Below, piece after piece: positions 34,520 through 48,070 of a stretch of DNA of 64,000 bases. The stretch is from assembly GCA_036345935.2 (NCBI GenBank), contig JADWOT020001173.1, forward strand, positions 1-64,000. The letters are read 5' to 3'. Position 1 is the first letter of the stretch; each line of letters opens with the position of its first letter. Under the pieces are notes generated by a model. That model made no database searches. It saw nothing but the letters and a program-made list of their open reading frames with translations, and was not told the DNA's origin. Both the position numbers and the translations under genes were made by a program. This DNA is from Taenia hydatigena (taxonomy: Eukaryota; Platyhelminthes; Cestoda; Cyclophyllidea; Taeniidae).

Positions 34520-34831
34520 TTAGGGTCCCGTAACACAACTGTTCGGTTGACCCGAACCAAGGTCGATTTTGGAAACTAGACAAGCATTGTCAGCCTCCCA
34601 GACAGTGGCGTTGTGCGTTCGTTTTTTCGCAAGAACGGCGAGTTGAAACGCTGAGTAGTGTTGATGTGGCACAGCAATTTGTTGAAATAAGTGACATTTT
34701 GGGCGTGACATACCGATGACTACAGAATTGCTCAGAGGACAGGGAATATCTTGTAATCGAGCGATTGTATTGTACTGTAACGTGAGTGCGCTTAACAATG
34801 CAATGCGGCCGATAACGGCGATAGTGTGCAT
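34520..34831 (-). CDS. 103-codon frame, intact version in IR2 left arm
   Basis: This minus-strand frame reads A-L-T-L-Q-Y-N-T-I-A-R-L-Q, then M-S-R-P-K-C-H-L-F-Q-Q-I-A and a tail E-A-D-N-A-C-L-V-S-K. In the right arm the tryptophan codon following A-T-V is a stop because 56896 is A where the mirror of 34598 is G, shortening that copy to 77 codons. There is no recognised domain; N-glycosylation-like N-A-T is present. It lies 60 bases from the frame at 34893-35090 on the same strand. Confidence 0.35.
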   Translation of the reverse strand: MHTIAVIGRIALLSALTLQYNTIARLQDIPCPLSNSVVIGMSRPKCHLFQQIAVPHQHYSAFQLAVLAKKRTHNATVWEADNACLVSKIDLGSGQPNSCVTGP

Positions 34832-34892
34832 AAAGACACTGAAGCCTACGTGTGTTTGTGTGATTTCACAACCCTTTCACATCTATTGCCTT

Positions 34893-35090
34893 TTAATACC
34901 AGTACCGTCCCACGTAACGAATGGGTGACAAAACCCTCGACCAATGAGCTACATTAGACTTTGCTGCATTCATTCGTTCTTCGCAGATGGTGCAAATACC
35001 TTCGGCATTTGCTGTTTTTGCAACCAATTCTTCATCCAGACAGTTTGACCCTTCATGCGGATAGGCGTTATGCGTCTGGATGGATGCCAA
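34893..35090 (-). CDS. Putative 65-codon frame with C-x-x-C, left arm
   Basis: This is the mirror of 56404-56601, identical in sequence. It reads N-C-L-D-E-E-L-V-A-K-T-A-N-A-E-G then I-C-T-I-C-E-E-R-M-N-A-A-K. The single C-x-x-C could be half of a zinc site, but no second pair follows. It is the upstream neighbour of the frame at 34520-34831 on the minus strand. Confidence 0.3.
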   Translation of the reverse strand: MASIQTHNAYPHEGSNCLDEELVAKTANAEGICTICEERMNAAKSNVAHWSRVLSPIRYVGRYWY

Positions 35091-38000
35091 ATGGTTTATT
35101 GTTGTAAAGCTGACTCTATGGAAGGAATCAGATTATTAAATTCAGTATCAGTATGCTACCGCTTGCGAGCACTTTGAAGTCAGAATAGTAAAGAGTTGGA
35201 AGCCGTGTAGTTAAGCAGGGTAGCTTGACTTAGACTAATTCATTCCGGTTATTGGCCTGAGGGATGCTGCAGGTGACCGATCAAACAATCACAATGCCCT
35301 GTGCTAAAAGAGGATAAATTGATGGCACCAAATCCACCTTGTTTGCATCCAGAACTTGTGTTTCTTTTCATAACTTTTGTAAGGACGCAATCGTGAACTG
35401 TATTTAAAATCTGTTTTGCAGTGAATTCAATCTCCTCCCATCGCTCCTACTTATCTCTTTTCAGTAGGCCACAAAACCAACATGTGCGGGTTGACAAGGA
35501 TGTGTTTTAAAATATGCCTGATCACACAATATGAAGCAACCAAAGCGTATTTTTCTTCTTCAGCGACAGCTTTGTTTGTAGAATATTTTATTCACTGACA
35601 CCGTTCAGACTTGATTTCTGAGCGTTAAGTGACAGAAACACCTAGCTCATGGTGAGGTCATTCCGATCCTAAAGTGCAGAGTTTTCCGCTGCTGGTCATC
35701 CCCATAACACTCAAATATTAGATTCGGTATTAGTGGTTGGATTTCTTTGCTTAGTGGTGCACAATTAGAGACATTTCATGCATTCACACCCATAGTATAG
35801 CCAAGAGAGATGTTCGAAGCAGACTGAGCGTGGATTTAAATCCGACTTGTAGACCGGTCCCGGTGTTTTGCCAAAGAGATGTCAGTAAAATGGTGTGCTG
35901 CTGATTCGCGGTGAAGGAAGGAGGCTTGTCAAAACGGGCAAGTTTTAAGTGGGACGACTGAAGATAGTGAGGCTACGGGAAAGTAACTGCGATATGCATA
36001 TAACGGCTTCGAGTTGGGCTTGTGTTTACGTAATGAGGACCCCACTGACCGCCTAACCTAATGTCCACTTCACAAGGCAGGGAAGTGAACAAGAATAGTC
36101 TTTGTGAGTCGTTTACAGCTGGCCAGAGGAGACAGCCTGATTGTGAGCCAAGGCAACTAAAGGGTTTCTGAGGTGCTAATCTGTAGCAACTGATCGTTCG
36201 TTGTTTATCATTTCGCTGTAAAAACAGATCAGTACATATGAGATGGTGCACGCAAGCATTTGGACCGTGGAGGTGGGTGGGCTTTCAGTATTCGAATCAA
36301 TCGACGAAAATCCATAGATTGTGGCGACTGTAGGGTGTAAAGCTGAACTGCTGACATGATCATTGCAGGCTCGGTTGCAGACCCCTATAACAAATTAGGC
36401 TTCCTGCTACCCAACGTTTTGTTTGACTTCCACACGTCACTGCTAGCATTCATGTAATTATTTCAGCATAGCCTTCTCAGTCCAAGGAGGAATGGTAGCA
36501 TGATTCCGTGCATGAAAGCTACCAAACTGTTAAATTTCACACTCGAACTTCCAACCGTTCAATAGAGTACAGCTGCTTCCGTAGAAGCGTAATATTTGGT
36601 CAGCAGTAACCACGTAGTCGCCTATTCAATTGATTGCAAGTACGAATGTGCGATTTTAGCGCTATTCCATCATGGGACATTTTAGGCGGTTGTGGGAGCA
36701 TTGGAATACAAAACGCTCATCTCGTTCGTTGCAAAAATTGCCTGTGCATAGAACGGTGTACACCAGTTAAAATAGTTGTAGACAATGCTCATAAGTTTGT
36801 CAGTTGCTTACTCTGAAGACGCTAGACCGCCTGCATGTCGGGTGGGTGAGTTGGCGCTGGCGGTCCGTGAGGAGGAAATAAACTCCACTTCGCATCAAAA
36901 CCCTACCAGCAGTATAGCCCACTTTGCTCAGCAGCCTAGTTCGCTATGCCCGTTCTTTAGGTTCGATGCCTTTAATCAGATTCCGGTCCTTTTGATGAAT
37001 GGGCGGACACGAAGCTGAACAGCTGCGAGTGATCCCATAAGTCTACTTCCAGCAAATATTCACTTACTTTGAATTCAACGTTTGGAATTACACGATTTTC
37101 CATGTTTTAAATCTATTTCGTGAAGCAATTTTAATCCAGTAAAAGTGCGAGCAGCCGAATTAATGATAAAACAGTTGAACATTACCCACTTGACCACCAT
37201 AATCTGCACTTTTGCGATGACTGCATCTTATTCCTATCATTGCGGATTGCCTGTTCTTCTCAGTGGAACGCGTCTCACCTAATCTCGTCACACGGATACA
37301 GAAAAATAGAAAAAAGGCGTGCGATTCGCCCATGTCTTTGCATTTTTGCTTTGCGATCGTAAACGCGCAAGCTGCTTCTGTGAATTTCTTACTAGAAAAT
37401 TCAACGAAATTGTTAGGATCATAGGAATTGAGGACTTGACTACAACTTGACGACTACCATCTCAGAACACGTCGTTTTGAGTGAAACCTACTCCGGACTA
37501 CATTAAGAATTTTATCCTGCACCGCATGATGCATACCCGTTCCTAGAAGTCGCAAGAGCAGAGGCACCAAAACCAATTTTGACTCAACTAAAGGAAATAG
37601 AACATTCACCATATTGATGACATCAATGTTCCGTGCTACCCTTCAAATATTTGCGTGCCTAGTTAATAAATTAGCCAAAACGTTTAATGCTGAAAAAAAT
37701 GGACATGAAGATGGCAATGCTCTTTGATAATATGCAGTTAATGATAGTGGCCTGGACTAAAAGTTAAATACCCAGACATGTCGAGAACTGGCCGACACAT
37801 GAGTTGCCTCTGAAGGCTTGCAAAGGTTAGAAATATAAGCTTAGATCTCAAATCCTTCTAAGGAAGACTGTAGAGCGGGTATTGTAGTGAGCCTAAGTGA
37901 GAGCCTATTTTACTATGCTTGAGGAGAATGGAGTTAGTTACATAGGAGGAGAAGCTTGCGTTGCATTCACGGTAGCTGAACACATCAGCATTGTAAAACT

Positions 38001-40077
38001 CACTCATTTGCGGGGATCGTTTGCCAGCAACAGAAGGCAATTCAAACGACTTGTTGTAAGTGTCATGCAAAAGGCGATTTTGGCGGAACTGAGCCGCAAA
38101 GTGTAACACGACCTGCAGAGGGGACGATGGAGGTGACGTCTGATAAAATCACGAAATGAAATCTCGCCACGGCGATATCAATGATGCAAGGAGCTTGTAA
38201 TTTGCTTTGCTGATTTCCTAAACGTTCACGAAGGAGTAACTAGGGAGACTAGAATGGTTGGTTAGTAGTTTTGGAACTCGACGGTACGCCGGTTTCTTAT
38301 ACAGTGGGCAAGGACGCTTCACCCACTTGACGTTAGTGACAGCGGCAGAAATGGCAAAAGCGCAGATGTCATCGCCCTTTCCTGTCAGTTGTTGAGTCGG
38401 TGATGGGTCCAACATTCGAACTGGATGCAAATGCAGTCGTGTGAAGCATTCCTGCGCAACCTTGTTCTCACTTTTCCGTCGCAACATCGGAAGATTCTCT
38501 TCAACGTCATTCACGTAATAACATGGAAATGAATTTTTGTTTCCAGAATGATTTGTGCATTTCTTCAAAATTAGGTGAAGACTTGCCAATTTATCTTTAT
38601 CAAGGCCGGTCTTTCCACAGAATCAGGTCACAAAGTCAGAACTTCTAGCCTCACAACTCCAAGTGCACTGTGTAATCTGTCTTCTCCAGTCAAAGAAACA
38701 ACAGCTTCCGCCTGAAAATGATGCGTTGTTTCTGATATCGATGAGATAAGAAACTGACCTACAGCATCATTGATTGGGAAAGCGGCTAAAGAGCGTCATC
38801 AGACTTTCCATTGTACGTACTCGGTTGTTAGAAATGGGCTAGTGTTTGAATGACTTAAATGGCAATAGGTAGACTGTTGCTCATGTACCAGGTAACAATC
38901 ACCTAAGCATCTTCCACTGGTGTATCCACTAGGTGGGCCAAATATTGATGTTATGAGCTGGATACTTTTAACATGCACTCCTAAGATTTAGTGACGTTTA
39001 AGGCGCCGTATGCTTATGCTATCGCAAATTTTCTGCTTCCTTAAGTAAATTGAATTTTGAATGGGCGAGAGAGAATAGAGATGGAGAAGGAGAGGAGTGA
39101 AGTGGGTAGAGGAGTTCACATGATTTGGTGTTGCATGGAATTGGGTTACAATTTGAAGTTTAGCAGGACGATATTGTCAAATGACGTAAAGCATCTAATG
39201 AACAATCCACTAGATGCGCAGGGTGGGGTCCACTCATTCATGCGCCCCTACCACATCTGGTCAATCTGCTTTTGTCGCTTATGGTCGATGGTCACTAAGT
39301 GGTAAGGAAGAAATTTGCGCTATTGCAGTGGTACAGGTTCCCCAATTCATTAAGGAATGACCATGATTCGAGACACAAGATGGTGACCCGTGCCATCAAT
39401 CACTACATCAACTTCGTGTTGCTTGAAGACAGCCTTAGTCTGTGGATGCTCAACCTTCTTAGTGAAACTAATCGCGTGCTTCACGTTCAGATATGACCTT
39501 ACCAGGTTGCCGCCATCGCATCCAATGTGGCTTTTGAATCAGTGTATAAGTTAATAAATGGAAGGATGCGTGAGCACCTCATTTTTAGTGTGAGCAAAAC
39601 GGTTGGCCTTTTGGATGAAGACCTCAACGGAAGATGAGGTTTGGAGTTGCGAGTGTGTGTTAAAAACCAAGTAAAATGACGCTTGCAAAACAGTACAACA
39701 CGGCGTTGGAAAGGGACACGACAATGCCGAAGAAGACAGTAGCGGAGACAATGATGTCGTTGCTCACTCCGACATTGCTAAGTAGCAAACAAAAGTGTAG
39801 GGATCTTTAGCATCACTGCCATCATGCTGAATAACGATACAAGTGGACAATACCATTCATCACAGCCATCCAACTTATTTAACCATTGGTTTGAGCAATT
39901 TAGCTGCCCTAAGCTTGCATTTGGCATTGCGAAGTGCAGACTTTAGACCTTATCTACGGTCACTGCTTTTGTCCTCGAAAAAGACATAAAGTGCTTGCTA
40001 TATGAAGGCATTCAGTACATAGAACGACCAATGCTATGTAATTCACAGCCTCAACCCCTTCTCAAAATCCACAACCT

Positions 40078-41166
40078 TAACCGCCTTCCATTGCTTTAGT
40101 TGCTTTAAATCCAAACAATAGTTTTGCTAACAAATACACGGTGTACGTAACAACAAAAATAGTGCCGATCAGGAAAAGGGAAACCGTAATGCAGACTTTC
40201 AAGTGTAACTGGAGAGGGAGTCGAAGTCGGGGAAATAAGGAACACTGGCATGACTAGTGCAGCTACCACTTTGTCCAAGGGTAGCAACTTACGGATAGCA
40301 TTTGAGACCGCGAAGCTTCTTTTAGTCTAGAAAGCAGTGACTGCATTTGTGCCCCGACTTCTGCCAGTATACTTCCCAAACATAACGATAAATGGCACTG
40401 ATGGAGGACACGGCCATAGCAAAAGGCTCCGCACCCCTTTAGTGCCACAATTCGATGACTATTACGAGGTCCCATACAGTGAAGGGTATGGCATTATCCC
40501 CTCCATGGCCATTATGCAGATGGCGCGCATACACATACATCATCTTCCACAGAACTTGAGCTCGTCATGGCATGATTCATCCCCCTTGTAAAATGATGAC
40601 GATGTCACGCAGTTGGGTAGAGGTCGGTTAAATCAATTTACGAAAACGCGAATGCATTGGCAAACACCTATTCCTGAAAGATAATGAATAGAATCACTCC
40701 TCCAGTGTAATGACAGCCTCACAAAAATATTAAAATATGGGTGCACAAGATTACAGCTATATACACGGGCTTCCAACTCACCTTCGGCTTCAAACGATCA
40801 CCATATTTTAATGCAATGACATCCAGTCGGCAGTTTTCTGGCATGTTTATACATCGACTGGACTATGAACGTGCGAAAATGTTGAAACAATCCCTTTTTA
40901 ATGCTATTTTGAGTCAGGAAAGAAAAGATAACCTTTTTTAATTATCGCTGGCCTTCAACCGCTGGTAAAAGTAGCTACAGGCGCAGTCAAGCGCGCCATC
41001 CACATTTTCGAACTCGACTTTGGATGCATTGGAGACGCAACTTATAAAAATAAGAAGTTGGTAAAGAAAAGCTATAAAAAGTATCAAATAAAACAATAGC
41101 TACACTACATCCTTAGCAAAAGTGCGTCTTAGCAGGCTTTGTAAACCAAAACTTTCACAATCAAAA
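40078..41166 (-). pseudogene. Family A repeat, copy 3 (IR2 left arm)
   Basis: This is the mirror image of copy 4 at 50328-51416, described there. On the plus strand a frame at 40337-40591 (84 codons, with F-D-D-Y-Y-E-V) is open too, but its counterparts in copies 1 and 2 are broken. Confidence 0.55.
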
Positions 41167-43284
41167 TCCTGAAATAAGTGAGACAAATTACGATATAATT
41201 TCAACAAACGCTTTTATTTTATGACTCTTTTAATGTTATTTTGGCTTTTGCCTATTAAACGACCTACTTTGTTTGCCTTTTTAATTCCCATATTTACTCT
41301 AAAGGACAAATGAAAACAGATCTGTTTGATCATATGGGTATAGAGGCATTCGAGGTGCCTTTAGAAACTATGTAAGCGCTCTGGCATCACAGAACCATCT
41401 AATTACTTGTGTTTCCTTTCGTGGTGGAAGGAGATCCATGTTTGCAAACGCATTAGCCTCCAACAATTATGCACTTATAATTTAACAACAATGACATTCT
41501 TTTTTGTTATGGTTTGTATCCCACATGTCACGCATGTGTGACGTGCGACATCTTGTAGGCAATCAGGACATGACATGTAATGCTGGAAGCGTAATTTCAA
41601 TAATAGACCGTAGTCAAGGCAAACTTGTAAAAACCTGATACAAAAGGTCCAAAATTTGGTTTAATACTTCAAGAAGAACACCACCACTCAGTGGGAAAAG
41701 TTTAACGTCAAACATTTTGCCCAATCGAAAATAAAGCAGTGCGAATATTTTGCGTTTAGATTTACACGAAAAGCTTTGTTGTACTTAAATGCACTTGGTG
41801 TGACCTGCAATATATTCTCCTCTACTAAAACACGCTTGCGGTCTAGTCCAGATATGCCCTCGGTGGATATTGACACGGTGAAGTATAAGATAAATAAATT
41901 CATGCCTTATTTACTCCTTCGCAAATTGAATTCCAGCTTACAATTTGACCACTAGATATTAGATAAGCTATCAAGCTAGAGCTATGGATGGATCATATAA
42001 TCAGTTAACGAAGTCATATCACCCAAAGCTTCCTATGAGACGAAGGAAGATATAAGAAATGAAGGGAATACATTTGTTCGGTGAACGGAAACAGAATTCG
42101 GGGTGCTAGCTTAGCCGAGAGGTCAGTTTGCCCAGCGACGGCAAAAGGACAAACAAGTACCCGCAAGAGGAGATGAGATTCAGTCAAATAGCGAAGTGTA
42201 ACGAAATAATTTATTCGAATAACTGTCATGTGCCTCAAATTCGTTTGACATTATCTCGCAATCTTGGTCAATGTGCATGCAGTGGAGCTTCGAAGTAATA
42301 CGCGATTTACAGTCGAGTGGACTTTGCAAAATTCAGCCAGCGCAAGCTCTTAAGCGAAGGAAGTCTAATTTTTCTTCTGTGTTGTCTATTCATTTCGAGA
42401 ATTCCATGGTATGAACGGCTTGTTGCGGACTCCATTTACGACAATTAGTTGCAGTAGCTGGACTTCCTCACCTCAATTTCTACGCCCTTTGAAAAAAAGA
42501 AAGCAGGATGATTAAGTCGTCAAACAACGATTATGCTAAGCGAATCCGGCACCCAAAGTAAAGAAACGGCAGGGACTAAAAGCATCTTCTGCGATACCAA
42601 CACTAAGCCAGTCGACACTGTCCAAGGACGAAGGGCCCTTGCAGTCACGTAGTTGTGTAGTGAGAGAATGAATCGAATGTACACTAAAATTTATCGCCTT
42701 TATGTGTAAACGGTGGTGAGTGAGTCAAAATCCTTGTAAGTGGCTCCTTTGCTAGTCGTAGATGTTATCCACCCTACTTACTCTGCCTTTCTTCACCGGC
42801 AATCTGCTCCTGCCACCCTTTGAACTGCTGAACATGTCGGGCACGTGTTCCATTCATTCTGAGCAAAAAGTCTTCCAATCAATCAAACCGGCATTTGCCG
42901 CTCACAACCACACAGCCACTGAGAAACAATGGTTCAGTGCCCACCACCTTCTTGTAGAATGCCAGGGCATGCTCGCTTGGCAAGGCTCCTGCTCTAACCG
43001 CAGTGAAGGACTGTGATACGAAAGGTTAAGTGTGTCCATTGAAGTGGATGGCATTTACGAATGGAACGCGCATAATGCAGTGTCCAAGAAGGCGCAATTG
43101 GATCATTAACGCTTCTATTATGGAGGAGAGAGGATGAGAGAAGGGAAGACTTAGTGTAAGTGCATGGGGAAATTGGGGGTGGGTGGGGCAGAAGTCCTTA
43201 AAATGTTCAATATCTAATGCCAAGTACCGCGAATTTGCGATTCTATAAGCAGGTTGGCGTGAAGTACTTAGAGAGGGAGAGAGA

Positions 43285-43303
43285 GATTGATTGATTGATT
43301 GAT
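43285..43303 (+). repeat. (GATT)n short tandem repeat
   Basis: There are just under five units of gatt, in the IR2 left arm, mirrored at 48191-48209. Confidence 0.9.
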
Positions 43304-43519
43304 GGTGTGTAGAGGTTACACAAGTCCAAACCTCAGTCATTGCAAACATTTTTTTGGCAATGACACACAAGTAGACGTCGTGATGGCACCTTCTTTATCT
43401 AGGCGGAACAAAAGGAATGTCACCACTAATGCGCACGCTCTCTTGATGATGCAGTACCATGGTAGCAAGATGGTGTACGGACTCAAAAATTAATATTAAA
43501 TAGAACATACAACACTCGC

Positions 43520-44080
43520 ATGAGCGGTTGAGCCACGTGAACGCAAAATATTGGACGCTTCAAGCAAAAGAAAATTTCGAACCCACTTTCACAGGCTTGT
43601 CAGGTTTCTGCTAAGTGCGCGCTATCCTGTTTAGCAGTGATTGCATAGAAAAGTGCAAAGTACAAGTGGCTGGCACGACTTGGCCATATTTTGTTAATCA
43701 GTCGATGTTCGACACAGCGTAGCCAGAATCGTGCAAAAGTAAGGGTAATAATATCAAAGGTTCAGTAAGCTATGCTCCACTTCTTGCATCTTACTGACAC
43801 ACGATTTGAGGTTAGCTTTGGACCCGATTTAAAATCGGATTATGATTGCGATTGCAGATCATAACTCGTAACACTCGCCGATCTCTCATTTGAACAACAT
43901 TTAGGGAGCGTAAAGTTAGTCACCGGAGTGCAAAATCAGCGTTCTCTAATTTTAGAATCTACGATCTCAGCCTTCGATATAATTTCAACGTGCATGCCGA
44001 CCAATATAAAGCGGTGAGTTAACAATTCATTTTCGACGTTGAGAGGCTAGCAATAAGGGTTGAGGCGGGAAAAATGTATC
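43520..44080 (+). repeat. Spacer segment resembling the IR2 right arm 57265-57895
   Basis: Shared blocks in the same orientation include aacccactttcacaggctt, gaaaagtgcaaag, aatcagtcgat, gcggatcataactc-like and gaggcgggaaaaatg. Divergence is considerable, with indels. Confidence 0.7.
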
Positions 44081-44600
44081 TCGGTGCCTCAAATGCGCTT
44101 GACATTATTGCGCTAACTTAGTCAATGTGACATCAGTAGGGCCTTGAAGCAGTCCATGTCCTACATTCCAGTAAACTTTTGGGAGAAGAAGTTTAGTTCC
44201 TCTTCTGTGTTGTCGTATCATCTTAAACATTTTACGGTAGGGACAGCTTGTTGTTGGCTTTATTTAGGACAATTAATTGTCGTAGCTGGAATTCTTTGCC
44301 TCAAATCTTACGTCTTTGGCAAAAAAAACACGCCAGAATAAGTAAATGATTAAACAATGACCATGCCCTGTGAAGATCGCACCTGGAGTGAAGAGGCGAT
44401 GGGTGCTTAAATTAGCTTCTGTGGTACCAACGATGAATCATTTGACAATGTTCAAGGGTGAATAGTCCTTGCGGCCGCCCAGTTGTGTGCTGAGGGGATG
44501 AATCAAATGTTCACTGAAATTCATAGCCTTCATGTGCAAACGGTGGTGAATGATTTCAAAATCCTCGGAAGCAGCTGCAGTATCAGTCACAGTTGTTATC
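44081..44600 (+). repeat. Spacer segment resembling the IR2 left arm 42232-42760
   Basis: It starts with gtgcctcaaat followed by tgacattat and continues through cttctgtgttgtc, acaattaattgtcgtagctgga and gtgcaaacggtggtga. The orientation is that of the left arm, opposite to the neighbouring segment's arm, so a junction lies near 44080. Confidence 0.7.
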
Positions 44601-47479
44601 CAAATGCGAGGCCGTAGAGCGAATTTTATGAAGACGTAGGTATAATATCGCTGAATCGTCCTTCAAAACAGACCATTTAGATTTGGGCTAGCGATTAGCG
44701 TCCCAGACGACGCCGCACCTACCAACCCTGGAAAGCAAAGCTGCAACTCTTCCTTTAACCATTCAGCTGTTGACTGATTGGTTGGTAGGTTGGTAGAAAA
44801 AGAAGAGCATCTGTGAAAGCAAAATGCATTTTAGGTCAAGTCTACCCGAGAGGCCCCAATTAAACGCACACAAGTCAAGTATCGAACCAATAATTGGGAA
44901 AGCTAAGCAGGACAGCTTTAGCGCAATGTTCAGCAATTATCATTTGAAGAGTGCCTTCGCCTTTCCGATACATACTTATGTACCATAGTCGATGCCTTTA
45001 TTTTTAATTGATACTGGCACAAACGCTGACTTTCGAACAATGAAATGCACACAGATTTCGTTCTACTCTAATATTTAATAGTAAAAACAATTTGCTGTCA
45101 GCATTGTTCAATGAATGTAGATGAATGGCATAGTAATGCCCTCTTCTTAGTCCAATTTAACCAGATAGAACGGAATTTTTAACTCACTGTAGTCAATTCG
45201 AAATACCTCGCTCATAATGTTTGCTGAATTTTTATTCTATAAACGCTATTTGGTGATTCAAATTTCCATTGGGGACTGTTTGTCTTGCCTTCATGGCTCT
45301 AAAGAGGCGTGCAAATAGCACTAATGTTTACTCTTAAGTGTGAGATACTTAGGAACGTTGCTAGTATGTTTCGTTTGCCATGCCAATAGCCAAAGTAGAG
45401 ACGGAGGCTTCAGTAACCATAAATCCACATCAAAGTGCTAAACGCATAATCAGCGTCATATATACTGCCTCGCTGAATGGAACGACCAAGCATCCTCAAC
45501 CGACATCTGAGCTGGTTCTCTCCACCTGACTATAAGGAAACATATTTGCAGTCAACAGATTGGAAACTTTGTTTGTGTATAGATTTCACCTTAACTTTTC
45601 CAACAATTTCAGGTTAAAGCACAGGGTCTGCTTACTGTCCCTTAGAGGTTCTAATTAAAGATAACACTACGAGGGCGCCAAAACCAAGTCCACTTGGAGC
45701 CTTTTGATCCTCTTTCCCTGACATTTCCTGCTTTAATGCAGTCAAATCCAGAATTTAAAGCGAAGTTCCAGAAATCGCAGCAATTATCGCATTTCTGTCG
45801 CACGACATCATTTGAAAATTGCCATTAATCTGACGAATCTTTGGCATTTGAATCCCAAACTAAGCAATTAGGCTGTCCATTAACATGTTAGTTACACTTT
45901 ACTCTGGCTTTTAACTTTTAAAGAAATAGAGTGAGTGTGCTTGTGATAAGCCGCAGTCGCTTGACGCTCTGAATTCCTTGAATAATAAGTAGGGTATTCA
46001 TAACTTAAACGGGACATTCGGCATCTCGATTTTGCACATTTGATTTTCATGGACCTTGTAAGACTCAGATTTGATAAATAATCTAAATGTTCGAGAATGT
46101 CCGACTGTTCGAACTTGATGCTCATTTGCCTCCAAAGTCAAAAGCAAAACAGCTGATTGGATAGAGGAGATGCGGAGAGGATGTAGGCCAAGGAGAGAGC
46201 TCTCCCAGAGGGCTGAGTAATCTGATCGCACCACGGTCTGCTCTAGCCACTTCGGTGGATGTGCACACCAAAATTCATTAGATAAAATGCATCGTGCCCT
46301 TTGCCTTGTTTCCAAATTGACGTCTTCTGGATGGGTTTACCTTTGCTAGACGTCACAGTGTAGACTGACTCGAAGACTATGAAGATTCCTGACAGCTACA
46401 CTATGGTGAGATATAAATTGGGAAGCAATGAACAAGATAGAAAGTGCGGATTATACAGTTGATTGATTGGGAAGCACAAACCCACACACACTGGCAAGAA
46501 TGAGGCGAGTCACAATGTAGCCACGTGATGCAAGAGGACAACCCGTAAATCTAAGGATCCGGAATAGACTGACTTGCGACACGTGCGTAGGGCTTTAGTA
46601 CTCGAAACAGGTCACGCACGTATGCACAATTGCTTATATGCGTGTTAATGCCACCACGGTATTCCCAGTTGCGCTTTCATTGCCTTCGCTACTTGCCACT
46701 TTAGCATGCTGCGAAATTCCAGCTGAGCCGATCGCATTTATTAATGGTCTTTAAATTCAAAATATTCAATTTTACCTAAACAAATCATGTGGACATGCAA
46801 CTTAACCAAAACTTCAGAATCATATCCAAATTTGCGTTTAATCCTCTAATCCACTCCAGTCGCCAAGTTACTACCACTTGCAGACATTCTGTTCTCGACA
46901 GTTAGCCAGCCACTTGGAAATTCTGTTACATTTTCACTTTGCCTATTAAAGCATGAAATGCAGAAGAGTATCCTGTAAGACATTCACATTTACACCATGA
47001 AATCATATTTGTTCATCCAACTTCAATTAAGTACTTTAAGCACGAATTCAAATATCTTCTTCGCATCAAATTAGCTGTCACTTTTAACGTATTGTCTTAC
47101 GAGCAAATAGCAATAAATTAGTGGGTGGTGCAATCCCATGATTGTACGATCAAAGGTAAAACTGCAGAATGACTGGTAATTTGACTTGTACCCGTTTTCG
47201 TCAGTCTACTTATGAGGGAATAAGTAGAGCCCGAGTAACTTTACCTACAGTGTGTAGTTTGTTAAAGATAGCGTGATTAAATAGTTTTGGTGTCAGCCTA
47301 TTGAAGACAGATGACAGAATTTTACCATAACTGTGAGCGATCGAATCTACTGAAGCCTCCCCCCGAAGGTCGAGGCGGAGCTTTTGATTTCAGTCATGAG
47401 GGCAAGCAATCATTAGTGCGTAGTCAATAACTGTGAATATCTGGCTATAGCCCTAGTCCATATTACCTTTGCGCCGCTC

Positions 47480-48070
47480 TGATGATACCGCGATGCCTTG
47501 AACGAACATTTGCTTTTACGAGTGGTCTTTGGATCATTCGTGTAAAGAATATCGCGAAATGCCATTACAAATGTGAGTAAATGGATATCGAATACTGTAA
47601 TCAGTTGAAGTCGGAAGGGTTAGCTGCAAGGTGAACAGAACCCGTCAACATTCACCAGTCAGCAACGCCTGATTATAACCGTAACCCCAGAACTATCCAC
47701 CACCGTTATTTGCCAGGTGGGTGGTGCTTGCCCATTAGGGCTCGTTGCTTAACGCACATTGTGCGTGCTACTTAAGCATGTATATTTTGCTAGAATCCAA
47801 TTCATAATTTCAATTACAATGTAGAGTCGAACCAAATGCAAGGCATCAAGGGATTCGCATGCCTTTAATGTTAATTCAACTAAAAATTGAACGATTCGAT
47901 GCTGAGCTATTATCTGCTCATACCAATTTGGATGAATGGGATCGGATTGCAAGAAAATCAGATTTAAAAATTAGCAAACAGGATTAAACGAATAAGAAAA
48001 GGAAAGTAAATTAAGCGACCGATAGAGGAAAAACTTCTATTGGCGTGAGATGCCAACACAGGTGTTCTGC
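47480..48070 (+). repeat. Spacer segment resembling the IR2 right arm 60690-61000
   Basis: Shared blocks are tgccttgaac, actcgtgtaaag-like, tatcg...actgt...cagttgaa and ggcatgagatgcca-like. The homology continues across the arm boundary into 48071-48140, which resembles 61095-61160, so the IR2 breakpoint sits inside an older repeat copy. Confidence 0.65.

Larger units (their letters stand above)
27495..43423 (+). repeat. IR2 left arm (at least 15.9 kb)
   Basis: The reverse complement of 48071-64000 aligns along the full arm; positions add to 91494 (91495 in two stretches because of one-base indels near 30575-30910 and 27900-28165). The inner boundary is sharp at 43423/48071. The outer end is not reached, because the partner of 27495 is the last base or so of the window. 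Substitutions are scattered: sparse in the inner part, more frequent outside about 34 kb. It contains copies of families A, B and C in mirror orientation; stretches between the listed frames hold no recognisable gene. Confidence 0.98.
43424..48070. other. IR2 spacer
   Basis: These 4647 bases lie between the arms and do not pair with each other. The two ends are made of diverged copies of arm sequence (see the following three entries); 44601-47479 has no recognised gene or repeat, only short frames such as 45998-46315 (minus, 105 codons) with no support. Confidence 0.9.
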
